Assembly (NCBI GenBank): GCA_026786155.1
Contig: JAJAYR010000341.1
Location: 1-24,021, forward strand
Direction of reading: 5' to 3'
DNA length: 24,021 nt
From: Pyrinomonadaceae bacterium
GTDB taxonomy: Bacteria > Acidobacteriota > Blastocatellia > Pyrinomonadales > Pyrinomonadaceae
Each line of letters starts with the position of its first letter. Positions within the stretch are counted from its first letter, which is position 1. Below the pieces are notes generated by a model. That model searched no databases. It was not told the origin of the DNA and worked only from the letters and a program-made list of their open reading frames with translations. The position numbers and the translations under genes were made by a program. Of the stretch, positions 15,527 to 23,191 are shown one piece after another.

Positions 15527-15785
15527 TCGGCGGATTAAGTTAATGTAAATTTTTCAAAAAAAGTCGGAAAAGTAGTTGACTTCAAAATGCTTTCGGACTA
15601 AATTACTTGATAACAAAGTTCCAATAAAAAACATTCAGAATGGTTTTTTGCTTGAACTCATTTGTAAGACTATTGATTTTAATTAGAAGTCATATTTATC
15701 AATCACAGGGTTTTTCTACCTGAAACTTACAAAACCGTTTGACAAAAGCTATTCACAATAAAAATTACAGAGGAGATTTAGAGCT
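15527..15785 (+). promoter_or_regulatory. AT-rich leader region with promoter candidates
   Basis: This 259-base gap carries TTGACT (15576-15581), 17 bases, TAAATT (15599-15604), a plausible promoter that would give a leader of about 175 bases. A perfect TTGACA also lies at 15739-15744, but no good -10 fits it. The leader shows no strong hairpin or tandem repeat that I can see. Confidence 0.4.
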
Positions 15786-16361
15786 ATGAAAACAAAAAAT
15801 TATACAAATTGGCTTCGCAATATCACCGCCGCTTGCTTGGCGATGGTGATTTTCACCACTTCTTCGATGATTGCTTTGGCAGGGACCGAAAACAAATCAT
15901 TGATGGGAGAAATTACGGTTTCAGGGAACAAAACTAATTCTTTTGTTTTGTTGAACGGAGAAAGTGCTTTTACGGGTCGCACGTTCTTTTCAAACGGAAC
16001 CATTGCCACGCCGGAAAATGTTACGTCAACCGTTAAACTCGGAAAAGCGGGCTATATTACAATGAGTCCGAACACGACTTTGAGTTTGAGTTTCGACGAG
16101 AAAACAATTTCGGGAACGGTTTCTGCGGGAAACATCGAAGTTTTTAACGCCGACGGTGTTGAAGTCAACATTAAAAACGCCGACAATTCAAATGTTTCGG
16201 TCGTGCCGATGAATAATGCCCGACAAGACGACGATGACGGCGTTTTCGGCGGTAACAGCGCGGTCGGACCGGTGATTGTTTTCGGCGCAATTGTGGCGGC
16301 GGCGATTATTCTGGTCGCTGTCAACAATGACGACAACAATGTTGTCAGCCCGATTAGATAA
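15786..16361 (+). CDS. Secreted FecR-like protein with C-terminal membrane segment
   Basis: A 191-residue protein with a long signal peptide (about 1-33, AACLAMVIFTTSSMIALA). The beta-rich domain (about 36-130) resembles the FecR-like sheet found in acidobacterial secreted proteins, in which a value is set, altered and compared with a threshold (LMGEITVSGNKTN, FTGRTFFSNGTIATPE, AGYITMSPNTTLSLSF). A hydrophobic segment near 160-180 (VIVFGAIVAAAIILVAV) is flanked by Asp/Asn runs and would anchor it. Function is unknown. AGAGGAG stands 10 bases before ATG 15786, the strongest ribosome site in this part. It is monocistronic, between a leader and a strong terminator. Confidence 0.6.
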   Translation: MKTKNYTNWLRNITAACLAMVIFTTSSMIALAGTENKSLMGEITVSGNKTNSFVLLNGESAFTGRTFFSNGTIATPENVTSTVKLGKAGYITMSPNTTLSLSFDEKTISGTVSAGNIEVFNADGVEVNIKNADNSNVSVVPMNNARQDDDDGVFGGNSAVGPVIVFGAIVAAAIILVAVNNDDNNVVSPIR

Positions 16362-16385
16362 TTTTCGATTCAGGATTTCACAGGT

Positions 16386-16420
16386 AAAAAAGCGCGAACA
16401 AATTTTGTTCGCGCTTTTTT
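16386..16420 (+). terminator. Intrinsic terminator
   Basis: A 17-base perfect inverted repeat, 16386-16402 with 16404-16420 (core gcgcgaac/gttcgcgc), with A-run and T-run ends. It terminates the FecR-like gene and can act on both strands. Confidence 0.9.
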
Positions 16421-16435
16421 ATTGTTCTTTGTCAT

Positions 16436-16465
16436 TTGATTCGACTCGACCGATAAATTTATGAT
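16436..16465 (+). promoter_or_regulatory. Candidate promoter of the CruA/CruP-like gene
   Basis: TTGATT (16436-16441), 18 bases, TATGAT (16460-16465). If used, transcription would begin at or next to the ATG at 16472, giving a leaderless or almost leaderless message. By eye only. Confidence 0.3.
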
Positions 16466-16471
16466 AGAGAA

Positions 16472-18085
16472 ATGACGAAAACTTTGCCGCCGGAAATGCC
16501 AAGCCTCGCCGAATTTCGTCGTCAAATTCCTTTAACGGTCGAAAATTTCGCTTCGCTCCCCGACCGCGAAGCGTGGCTCAAACGCATTTGGGAAATCGAA
16601 CAACGCTGGCAGTCGTTCCGTGCGAATCCGCGCGAAGTCGAAGAAGTTATCTGCTTCGACTCAACTCCGAAAAATTTAGAAACGGAAGCCGAATTTGAAA
16701 TAATTTACGCGGGCGGCACACTCGGATTGCTTCACGCGGCGGTAATGGCGAAGAAATACCATCGAAAAGTTCTGGTTTTCGACGCGCACACAGTCGGCAA
16801 AACGCACCGCGATTGGAATATCTCCGATGAAGAATTGCAGGAATTCGTCAAAGCCGGACTTTTCACCGAAGAAGAAATCGAAACTGTCGTAATGAACCGC
16901 TACCAAACGGGTTTCGTCAAATTTTACGATGCCAATTCCCGCATCAAAACGCCGCCGCTGTTTATGGATAATGTTTTGGACGTGGCGATTGAAGCTGATA
17001 AACTGCTGGCAATCGCCGCCAAAAAAATCGCGGAAACGGGTTCGGTCATTATCAATAATCTGCGTTTCGTCCGCGCTTTCGTCAACAAAAATAAAGTTCT
17101 CGTCGAATGCGAAGACGCGATAAGCGGCAAGCGTCGCCTGTTTGCCGCCAAACTTTTCGTTGACTCGACCGGCACGAATTCGGCGGTTTCGCGCCAGCTT
17201 AACGCGGGCAAATCAATCACGCACGTTTGCCCGACGGTCGGGACGGTCGGCAGAGGCTTTCGACGCGGACAATCTGAACGCGAAGTTGATTTTTCCGTCG
17301 GCGAAATTTTGGTTTCAACCGAAGATTCATCGGATAATCGCCAACTAATCTGGGAAGGTTTCGCCGGAAGTTCAGCAAAGGACGATTACACGACGTATCT
17401 TTTCTTTTACGATTCGGTCGAATCGAAAGCCGACAAATCTTTGCTGCGGTTATTTGAAGATTATTTTGAAAAACTGCCGGATTACAAACAAAAAACGACG
17501 GCGTGGCGCGTCGTCAAACCCGTTTTCGGTTATATTCCGAGTTTTCATCAGCACGGCTGGAACAACGCCAAAAAAACGGCGACCGAGCGCGTTTTGCTCG
17601 TCGGCGACGCGGCGGGTTTGTCGAGTCCGCTGACGTTTTGCGGCTTCGGTTCGCACGTCAGAAATTTGCGGAAATTGACTTTTGAAACTGAAAAGGTTTT
17701 GCGGGAGAATGTTTCGGACGAAAAAAGTTTGTCGGAGATTAACGCTTACGAGCCGCGCGTCGCGCAGATGGCGAGTCTCGCGGAATTTATGCGCCCGACT
17801 GCTTCGGGGCAAAATCCGGTCGTCAACGAAACGATGAACGCGGTAATGGCGGCACTGCAATCGCTGGACAAAAATATCGCTGGCGAGATGTTTCAAGACC
17901 GCATCTCGTTCGCGTCATTTAAAAAAGTTTTACTGAAAACCGCCAAAATTCATCCGGCGGTTTTCAAAAAAATGTTTTCGCACCTCGGCACGAAAGGCGC
18001 GTTTTGGTGGCTGACGAACATTGCGGAAGCCGCGCTGCACGAAAAAAAAGCGAAAAAAGTTCCGTCGGCGAAAGTCCCGGAATAA
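16472..18085 (+). CDS. FAD-dependent oxidoreductase, CruA/CruP lycopene cyclase-like
   Basis: A 537-residue flavoprotein. The N-terminal FAD site is AGGTLGLLHAAVM (80-92), a GGTLG version of the usual GxGxxG as found in CruP. HRDWNISDEEL (112-122) and GLFTEEE follow, which I recognise as the CruA/CruP-type WNIS motif. The second FAD contact is VLLVGDAAGLSSPLTFCGFG (375-394). CruA and CruP cyclise or otherwise modify carotenoids in green sulfur bacteria and cyanobacteria. Family membership is a resemblance, and other uncharacterised flavoproteins share it. No carotenoid gene is in the window, so the substrate is open. ATG 16472 is used. The neighbour on minus converges with an 7-base gap. Confidence 0.65.
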   Translation: MTKTLPPEMPSLAEFRRQIPLTVENFASLPDREAWLKRIWEIEQRWQSFRANPREVEEVICFDSTPKNLETEAEFEIIYAGGTLGLLHAAVMAKKYHRKVLVFDAHTVGKTHRDWNISDEELQEFVKAGLFTEEEIETVVMNRYQTGFVKFYDANSRIKTPPLFMDNVLDVAIEADKLLAIAAKKIAETGSVIINNLRFVRAFVNKNKVLVECEDAISGKRRLFAAKLFVDSTGTNSAVSRQLNAGKSITHVCPTVGTVGRGFRRGQSEREVDFSVGEILVSTEDSSDNRQLIWEGFAGSSAKDDYTTYLFFYDSVESKADKSLLRLFEDYFEKLPDYKQKTTAWRVVKPVFGYIPSFHQHGWNNAKKTATERVLLVGDAAGLSSPLTFCGFGSHVRNLRKLTFETEKVLRENVSDEKSLSEINAYEPRVAQMASLAEFMRPTASGQNPVVNETMNAVMAALQSLDKNIAGEMFQDRISFASFKKVLLKTAKIHPAVFKKMFSHLGTKGAFWWLTNIAEAALHEKKAKKVPSAKVPE

Positions 18086-18092
18086 AAATCCA

Positions 18093-18665
18093 CTATTCGG
18101 AACCGGATTTGGAATCTTCCATTTGCTGGGCGGTTACGGTAATGTCCATTTTTTCGAGCGTAATTTGATTGACTGTCCCGGTCGCTTCCAAATCATTCGC
18201 CGCCTGATACTTTTTCAAGCCTTCGCCGGTCGCCGGATTAACGATGCCGGTCGCTTCTCCACTGTAAAAGCCGTCTTTTTTTAACAAATTTTGAACTTGA
18301 ATAATTTGCTCTTTGGTCGCACGGAAACCGGCTGTTTTCGGTTTCGGCACATCGCCCGCGGCAGTCTTTTCGTCGGGCGGCGCGGACATTTGTCTTTGCG
18401 CGTTCGTCAACCCGATACCCAGTTTTTTAAGCGTGTCGCGGTCTAAATCGCCGGTTTCCTTCAAGCTCTTTTCCGTTTGAAAAGTTTTGATGGCGGTGCG
18501 CGTGGCGACATCGGGTTTTCCGGTCGGCTCGACCTTGAGCATTTTCTGCGCCATTATCAACTGGTCTTTGTTGGCGCGAAAAACCTGTTTTCCGTCGGGT
18601 TTCTGAGCGTTGATTGAAATGCCTGACAAGATAAAAATAAACAATATCAAGATAAACTTTTTCAT
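18093..18665 (-). CDS. Secreted protein with two peptidoglycan-binding domains
   Basis: A 190-residue protein with signal peptide (MKKFILILFIFILSGISINA) and two PG_binding_1-like repeats (about 30-83 and 108-170), each ending in the typical pattern (GDLDRDTLKKLGI; ATGTVNQITLEKMDI). The domain binds peptidoglycan, so the protein probably sits on the periplasmic side of the wall; no catalytic domain is attached. The start at 18665 is chosen because GGAGGAG precedes it at a good spacing; an ATG at 18680 overlaps that site. Confidence 0.82.
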   Translation of the reverse strand: MKKFILILFIFILSGISINAQKPDGKQVFRANKDQLIMAQKMLKVEPTGKPDVATRTAIKTFQTEKSLKETGDLDRDTLKKLGIGLTNAQRQMSAPPDEKTAAGDVPKPKTAGFRATKEQIIQVQNLLKKDGFYSGEATGIVNPATGEGLKKYQAANDLEATGTVNQITLEKMDITVTAQQMEDSKSGSE

Positions 18666-18790
18666 TAAATTCTCCTCCATAAAAAACGATGGTTTTCCGG
18701 CGATTTGAAAATATCGGTTTTCGGGTAGTCCTCATCTCCTGACAATTATCTTCGCGTCGCCGTCTTAAATTTCTTGGGTTTCAGATAGGC

Positions 18791-18819
18791 AGTATCTAAC
18801 GAATCGCTCGTTCTGTCAA
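18791..18819 (-). promoter_or_regulatory. Candidate promoter of the peptidoglycan-binding gene
   Basis: On minus: a perfect TTGACA (18819-18814), 17 bases, GATACT (18796-18791). Leader about 120 bases. The rest of the 18666-18846 gap shows nothing else. Confidence 0.5.
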
Positions 18820-18846
18820 GACTTTTTTAGAGGTTTGGAACAAAAA

Positions 18847-19878
18847 TTATCTAACCTGAATCGGGAACGGCACAAAGCAGAGAATAAATATCAAAAGAGT
18901 TAAAACGGCGACGATTTTTCGCCTGGAATCGAGCGGCGCATCAATCAGCGGTTCGGGATGCCGGACGCGCATCATCACGGCGAGCAGAATCGTAAATAAA
19001 AGTCCGCTCGGACTGCTGTATAAAAACCAGCCTAAAACGGAAAGCAAAGCCATCACGCCGAAGGCGACTCTGCCCGTCCAGAAATGAATGCGACTGCCGA
19101 AAATCGAATAAACCGCGTGTCCGCCGTCGAGTTGTCCCGATGGAATTAAATTCAGACTCGTTACCAGCATTCCAACCCAAGCCGCCGCGAGAAACGGATT
19201 GAACTTTCCAAAATCCAGATTAACACCGATAAATTTCGCCAATAATTGCGTCAGCAGCGGGTCGGCAAAATATAGATCGGCGTTTGCCGTTTCAACTTTT
19301 TCGGGCGAAACCTGCACCATCGTCAGCAAACCGAAAATCAAAACGGGAACGAGCGCAATAAATCCGGCAATCGGACCGGCAACGCCGATGTCGAAGACGG
19401 CGCGGCGCGAAGGCATCGGCGACACGATTTTGATAAACGCGCCCAGAGTTCCCGCCGGACTGAGTATCGGCGGCATCGGAATAAAATACGGCAGAGTCGC
19501 GTCCACGCCGTAAAGCCGACACGCTACATAATGCCCGGCTTCGTGCGCCGTCAAAATTGCGAGCAGCGGAATCGAAAAATAAACGCCGTTTTTTAATAAT
19601 TCAAAATCGGTGAAAAGTCCGGTTATCGTGTTGAAAATAAGTCGAAAATAAAGCGCGGGCAGCGAAATTAAAAGGTTAAAACCTTCCGTCCAGTTCTGCG
19701 GGTCTTGCACTTCGGGGAAAATCGGGATGCTTCCGAACGGCTGTATGGAACCGGCGACGGTAACGGTCAGAAAAGCGATGAAAAACAAAGCGAGATGTTT
19801 GAGCCACGTCCAAGCGGTCGGACGCATCGCTTCGCGGCGGTCAAAAAACTGGTTGGTCAGCGTGTTTAAATCAGGCAC
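18847..19878 (-). CDS. Site-2 protease family (M50) membrane metalloprotease, EGY-like
   Basis: A 343-residue intramembrane zinc protease. The metal-binding HEAGH is at 112-116 (LTAHEAGHYVACR), and the third ligand lies in NLIPSGQLDGGH (243-254, Asp251). Several membrane helices are visible (about 28-45, 65-85, 100-125, 160-187, 230-246 and the C-terminus). The stretch PAGTLGAFIKIVSPMPSRRA and DIGVAGPIAG matches the EGY/S2P branch. These proteases cut membrane-spanning regulators, but the substrate is not known. The start is a GTG at 19878, reached through a repeat region without a ribosome site; an ATG at 19827 is an alternative, 17 codons later. It follows the HU-type gene. Confidence 0.85.
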   Translation of the reverse strand: MPDLNTLTNQFFDRREAMRPTAWTWLKHLALFFIAFLTVTVAGSIQPFGSIPIFPEVQDPQNWTEGFNLLISLPALYFRLIFNTITGLFTDFELLKNGVYFSIPLLAILTAHEAGHYVACRLYGVDATLPYFIPMPPILSPAGTLGAFIKIVSPMPSRRAVFDIGVAGPIAGFIALVPVLIFGLLTMVQVSPEKVETANADLYFADPLLTQLLAKFIGVNLDFGKFNPFLAAAWVGMLVTSLNLIPSGQLDGGHAVYSIFGSRIHFWTGRVAFGVMALLSVLGWFLYSSPSGLLFTILLAVMMRVRHPEPLIDAPLDSRRKIVAVLTLLIFILCFVPFPIQVR

Positions 19879-19884
19879 GAGAAG

Positions 19885-19957
19885 AGTGGAGAGTGGAGAG
19901 TGGAGAGTGGAGAATCAGAAGAATTTATTCTCGACTCTCGACTCTCGACTCTCCACT
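19885..19957. repeat. Inverted pair of 7-base tandem repeats between HU gene and site-2 protease gene
   Basis: The left arm (19885-19915) is the heptamer gagagtg repeated, the right arm (19927-19957) is ctcgact repeated. They pair at 28 of 31 positions around an 11-base loop. The right arm runs into the HU stop codon by two bases; the left arm ends 7 bases from the protease GTG. Confidence 0.9.
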
Positions 19958-20234
19958 ATTTTTTAACAGCTTTGGCTTGCAGTTCCTTGCCCGGTTTGAA
20001 GCGGATGGTTTTCCCCGACGGAATCGGAACTTCCTGACCCGTGCGCGGGTTGCGCCCGATGCCGCGTTTTCGGGCTTTGACGACGAACACGCCGAAGCCG
20101 CGCAGTTCGATGCGTTTGCCTTCCGCCATCGCTTCCTTCATCGCGTTAAAAAGCGCGTCAACAACTTGTTCTGCCTTCTGTTTCGGAACGCCCGTTTTAT
20201 CGGCGACCCGGTTGATAATATCGAGTTTAATCAT
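19956..20234 (-). CDS. HU/IHF family DNA-binding protein
   Basis: A 92-residue histone-like protein that bends and compacts DNA in the nucleoid. The family pattern is complete: MIKLDIINRVADKTGVPK, then ELRGFGVFVVKARKR, then GRNPRTGQEVPIPSGKT, and FKPGKELQ at the end. It is an HU or IHF homologue; sequence alone does not decide which. ATG 20234 is chosen because it is preceded by GGAG; a longer frame to 20345 would add 37 residues with no family match. It has its own promoter whose -35 overlaps the stop of the upstream hydrolase gene. Confidence 0.93.
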   Translation of the reverse strand: MIKLDIINRVADKTGVPKQKAEQVVDALFNAMKEAMAEGKRIELRGFGVFVVKARKRGIGRNPRTGQEVPIPSGKTIRFKPGKELQAKAVKK

Positions 20235-20293
20235 ATTTAATCTCCGTTCGGGGAAAATGCTGGAAGAAAAACCTGTGTTGGAACTGTAAATGA

Positions 20294-20323
20294 ATAATAA
20301 TGACCTAAGTCCGCATCTGTCAA
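20294..20323 (-). promoter_or_regulatory. Strong candidate promoter of the HU gene
   Basis: On minus: a perfect TTGACA (20323-20318), 18 bases, TATTAT (20299-20294). Transcription would start near 20287, about 53 bases before the ATG. The TGA stop of the upstream hydrolase gene is inside the TTGACA. Confidence 0.6.
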
Positions 20324-21300
20324 GAATTTGCGCGATGAAATTCAAAAAACTTTTCTAAAACGACGGCGGGAACTTCAAAATGCGGAAAATGTCCGATGTC
20401 TTTCAATTCGACAATATCCGTGTGCGGCATCGTTTCCCGAAACCTCTTGACGAGGTGTGCGCCGGAAACTTTATCAGCCAAGCCGTTGATAAACCGCAGC
20501 GGAAGGCGTGTTCTCTGCAATGCGCCGACCCAGCGAGTCCGATTCGTTTGTCTTTCAGTCATGTAATGAATGAGTTGGTGCGCGATTCGTCGCCCGTCGT
20601 TGAATTTGAAAACCTCTAAAAAATCGTTTAATTCGTCTTCAGTCGGCTGTGTTCGTTCGCCGAAGATGGTCGCTAAACTCTTTTTAAAACGCGCGTCGGA
20701 AATCAGTCTGCCGAAAATAAATCCGAGCGGGCTGATGAGAATTTTCTGCGCCAAAATCGGGCGATGCGTTTCGGGAAACAACGCGCCGTTCATCAAACAA
20801 ATCGTTTCGATAGAGAATGTTAGACGATTTTCTTCGGTGCGGGCGAGCAGTTCCTGAGTAATTGTATTGCCGTAATCGTGCGCGAGAATGTGAACCCGTT
20901 TAATCTTCAGATGTTCGAGCAACGCCTGTAAAACATCAACCTGATTAAAAGTCGTGTAATCGAAATTGACTGGTTTGACGGAAAAACCGTAGCCAATCAT
21001 ATCGAAAGCCAGCACCGAAAATTTTTCGGCGAGCGCGTTCCAAATTTTATGATAATCGTGCGATGAAGTCGGGAAACCGTGCAGACACAGCAGCACTTCT
21101 TCAGACGGTCGGCTCAACTGATAAAAAATCGGCAAACTCGTAACGCCAGCGTCTTCGCTGGCAGTCGCGGGAGTGTCCCGCTCGCGCGTACTTCGGTGAA
21201 CGGGACGCACACCGGACAGCCGCCGGGACGACGACGTTACGTTCCGAGAAAATTTATAATCAAAATAATTTCCGCTTTCGCGCCAGTTTTTTAATTTCAT
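20320..21300 (-). CDS. Alpha/beta hydrolase with an in-frame repeat insertion near the N-terminus
   Basis: The protein (326 residues from ATG 21300) is an alpha/beta hydrolase of the haloalkane dehalogenase/epoxide hydrolase-like group. It has CLHGFPTSSHDYHKIW (oxyanion HGFP), AFDMIGYGFS, the nucleophile region ILAHDYGNTIT with Asp as nucleophile (HDYGN), and a late histidine in DIGHFPHFEVP. Residues 17-54 match no expected fold element and are encoded by a roughly 103-base palindromic element (separate entry). Without it the start would read MKLKNWRESGNYFDYK directly followed by SLPIFYQ, as in relatives. There is no ribosome site. The substrate is unknown. Frames further upstream to 21564 are not supported. 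Confidence 0.78.
   Translation of the reverse strand: MKLKNWRESGNYFDYKFSRNVTSSSRRLSGVRPVHRSTRERDTPATASEDAGVTSLPIFYQLSRPSEEVLLCLHGFPTSSHDYHKIWNALAEKFSVLAFDMIGYGFSVKPVNFDYTTFNQVDVLQALLEHLKIKRVHILAHDYGNTITQELLARTEENRLTFSIETICLMNGALFPETHRPILAQKILISPLGFIFGRLISDARFKKSLATIFGERTQPTEDELNDFLEVFKFNDGRRIAHQLIHYMTERQTNRTRWVGALQRTRLPLRFINGLADKVSGAHLVKRFRETMPHTDIVELKDIGHFPHFEVPAVVLEKFFEFHRANS
21139..21241. repeat. Palindromic element inserted in frame in the alpha/beta hydrolase gene
   Basis: Terminal inverted repeats cgtaacg (21139-21145) and cgttacg (21235-21241). Inside are a perfect 7-base stem gccagcg (21145-21151) with cgctggc (21156-21162) and gcggga (21167-21172) with tcccgc (21176-21181). Base composition is more GC-rich than the host gene. 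It encodes Arg/Ser/Thr-rich sequence without a stop. I think I have seen similar repeats in acidobacterial genomes, but cannot verify this here. Confidence 0.6.
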
Positions 21301-21359
21301 TGATGATTTTAAAAATGATAATATCTGTTTGAAAGAAACAGCAAAGGGAGATTTGAAAA

Positions 21360-22205
21360 ATGTTAAGAGGACGGGAAAGTTCAAATATCGAAGACCGGCG
21401 CGGAATGGGCGGCAGAGGCTTGGCAATCGGCGGCGGCGGTTTGGGAACGCTGGTTTTGATACTGATTGTCTGGCTGTGCGGCGGCGACCCGCGAGCGTTG
21501 CTCGACCAGCTCGGCGGCGGTGGTGAATCCGTTCAGACGCAGCAACAGCAACAACCGCAATCACCTAATCAAACAAATCAGCGAACGGATGACGAGCGAA
21601 AATTCGTCGCTTCGGTTTTGGGAAGCACTGAAGACGTTTGGCGCAAAGTTCTGCCGCAACAGGCGCGGATGCAGTATCGAGACCCGAAACTCGTGCTTTT
21701 TACCGACCGCGTACAGTCGGCGTGTGGCGTGGCGGGTTCGTCAACCGGACCGTTTTATTGTCCGGGCGACGAAAAACTTTATCTCGATTTCGGATTTTTC
21801 AATGAATTGAGCCGCGAATTCAAAGCACCGGGCGATTTCGCACAAGCCTACGTCATCGCGCACGAAGTCGGGCATCACATTCAAAATATGCTCGGCACGA
21901 TGGACAAGGTGCAGCAAGCCGGAAACACCAACGACCTTTCGGTCAAACTGGAACTGCAAGCCGATTGTTACGCCGGAGTTTGGGCATTTTATGCCAATCA
22001 GCAGGGCTTGGTCGAAGCGGGCGACGCGCAGGAAGCGATTCGCGCCGCATCAGCCGTCGGCGACGATTCGATTCAGAAAAAGACGCAGGGCTACATCGTT
22101 CCCGACTCTTTCACGCACGGTTCTTCGCAGCAGCGAATGCAGTGGTTCACGCGCGGCTTTCAAGCGGGCGATATGCGCCAGTGCAACACTTTTGGCGGAC
22201 GGTGA
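21360..22205 (+). CDS. Neutral zinc metallopeptidase, YpfJ family
   Basis: A 281-residue membrane-anchored zinc protease of the YpfJ family. It starts with the family opening (MLRGRESSNIEDRRGMGGRG), has one membrane helix at about 28-40, a Gln-rich linker at 59-75, and a catalytic domain with YVIAHEVGHHIQNMLG, HEVGH at 168-172, and ELQADCYAGVWA downstream carrying another ligand. The protease faces the periplasm; its substrate is not known. GGGAG at 21346-21350 precedes ATG 21360, and a small hairpin (ctgttt/aaacag, 21325-21341) lies before it. It is divergent from the alpha/beta hydrolase gene with a 59-base gap. Confidence 0.9.
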   Translation: MLRGRESSNIEDRRGMGGRGLAIGGGGLGTLVLILIVWLCGGDPRALLDQLGGGGESVQTQQQQQPQSPNQTNQRTDDERKFVASVLGSTEDVWRKVLPQQARMQYRDPKLVLFTDRVQSACGVAGSSTGPFYCPGDEKLYLDFGFFNELSREFKAPGDFAQAYVIAHEVGHHIQNMLGTMDKVQQAGNTNDLSVKLELQADCYAGVWAFYANQQGLVEAGDAQEAIRAASAVGDDSIQKKTQGYIVPDSFTHGSSQQRMQWFTRGFQAGDMRQCNTFGGR

Positions 22206-22268
22206 TTTTTTGTGCATCTCAATTCGGGTTCAAATGTTTAGGTTTTTATAAACATTTTTTGAATTTTT

Positions 22269-23111
22269 ATGAAAGCCAGACTCTTAACCGCGCTCGTCGC
22301 GCTCCCGATTTTAATTTTATCAATCGTTCTGCCGCTTTTTCTGCCGCAGTTTCCGCAAGCGAGTTGGCTGTTCATCGCCATCGCCGCGTTCGCGTTCATC
22401 GCCGGTTTGTTCGAGTTTTTTTCAATCACAAAGAAACTCGAACTCAAAGCCGTTGCGTCAATCGCGTATATCGGCGCGGCGGCGTTTTTCGTCGCCTTTG
22501 TTTTTGACGCGCCCAAAAACGCGCCCGATTTGCTGATTTTAACCTTCGCGCTTTTTCTGATGCTCGTTCTCGCAACGCAAATGTTTCGGTTTCAGAAGGA
22601 TTTTTCAAAGCTGCTGACCGGCGCGAGCGTAACGGTTTTCGGCGTTTTTTATGTGGTTTTTTTAGGCGGATTTTTAGTGGCAACGCGCGTCGGCTTTGAC
22701 GCGATTCTGTCGAGCAAACTGCTTTTATTCTTTTTCCTCGTTAATTTCGGCGCGGACGCGGGCGCGTATTTCGTCGGCAAACAATTCGGCAAACACAAAC
22801 TCCCGCCGAAAATTTCGCCCGGCAAAACCTGGGAAGGCTTAATCGGCGGCGTTTTGTTCAGCGCGGCGTTGGCAGCACTCGCCAGCGTTTGGTTTTTCCC
22901 GGAACTTCCCTTCAAATTTTCGATTCCGCTGGCGATTATAATGACCATCGTCGGCGCGACCGGCGATTTGGCGGAAAGCGCGATAAAGCGCGGCGCGGAT
23001 GTCAAAGATGCCGCCAATATTCTGCCCGGACACGGCGGATTTTTGGACAGGTTGGACAGCTTGCTTTTCAACGCGCCGGTTCTTTATTACTTTGCGCGAT
23101 TCTATTTTTAG
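22269..23111 (+). CDS. cdsA: Phosphatidate cytidylyltransferase
   Basis: This integral membrane enzyme makes CDP-diacylglycerol from phosphatidate and CTP, the precursor of most bacterial phospholipids. The 280-residue protein has about eight membrane helices. ISPGKTWEG (182-190) and the C-terminal signature (237-263, SAIKRGADVKDAANI then PGHGGFLDRLD) match the CDS family, with Lys240, Lys246 and the Asp pair present. ATG 22269 is used; no good ribosome site is visible. It follows the ypfJ-like gene by 63 bases and ends at a bidirectional terminator. Confidence 0.95.
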   Translation: MKARLLTALVALPILILSIVLPLFLPQFPQASWLFIAIAAFAFIAGLFEFFSITKKLELKAVASIAYIGAAAFFVAFVFDAPKNAPDLLILTFALFLMLVLATQMFRFQKDFSKLLTGASVTVFGVFYVVFLGGFLVATRVGFDAILSSKLLLFFFLVNFGADAGAYFVGKQFGKHKLPPKISPGKTWEGLIGGVLFSAALAALASVWFFPELPFKFSIPLAIIMTIVGATGDLAESAIKRGADVKDAANILPGHGGFLDRLDSLLFNAPVLYYFARFYF

Positions 23112-23139
23112 TCAACTCCGAAACTCCGTCAGCAACTGA

Positions 23140-23174
23140 AAAAAGCCTGTTCATAATTTACGAACAGGCTTTTT
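23140..23174. terminator. Bidirectional intrinsic terminator
   Basis: aaaaagcctgttc (23140-23152) pairs with gaacaggcttttt (23162-23174) around a 9-base loop. It serves cdsA and the convergent nuclease gene. Confidence 0.85.
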
Positions 23175-23191
23175 CGATTGTCGGCGAAACA

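Noticed and set aside
15739..15767. Promoter from the TTGACA at 15739
   Set aside because: No acceptable -10 at 16-18 bases, and the start would fall on the ribosome site.
13891..19957. CRISPR-like look of the repeat arrays
   Set aside because: Units are 7-9 bases without spacers and no cas genes are near.
20235..20345. 37-residue extension of the HU protein
   Set aside because: It crosses the promoter and the ribosome site; HU proteins begin at the ATG at 20234.
21301..21564. Upstream extension of the alpha/beta hydrolase frame
   Set aside because: It overlaps the ypfJ-like gene on the other strand and is rich in Arg and Pro, as expected of a shadow frame.
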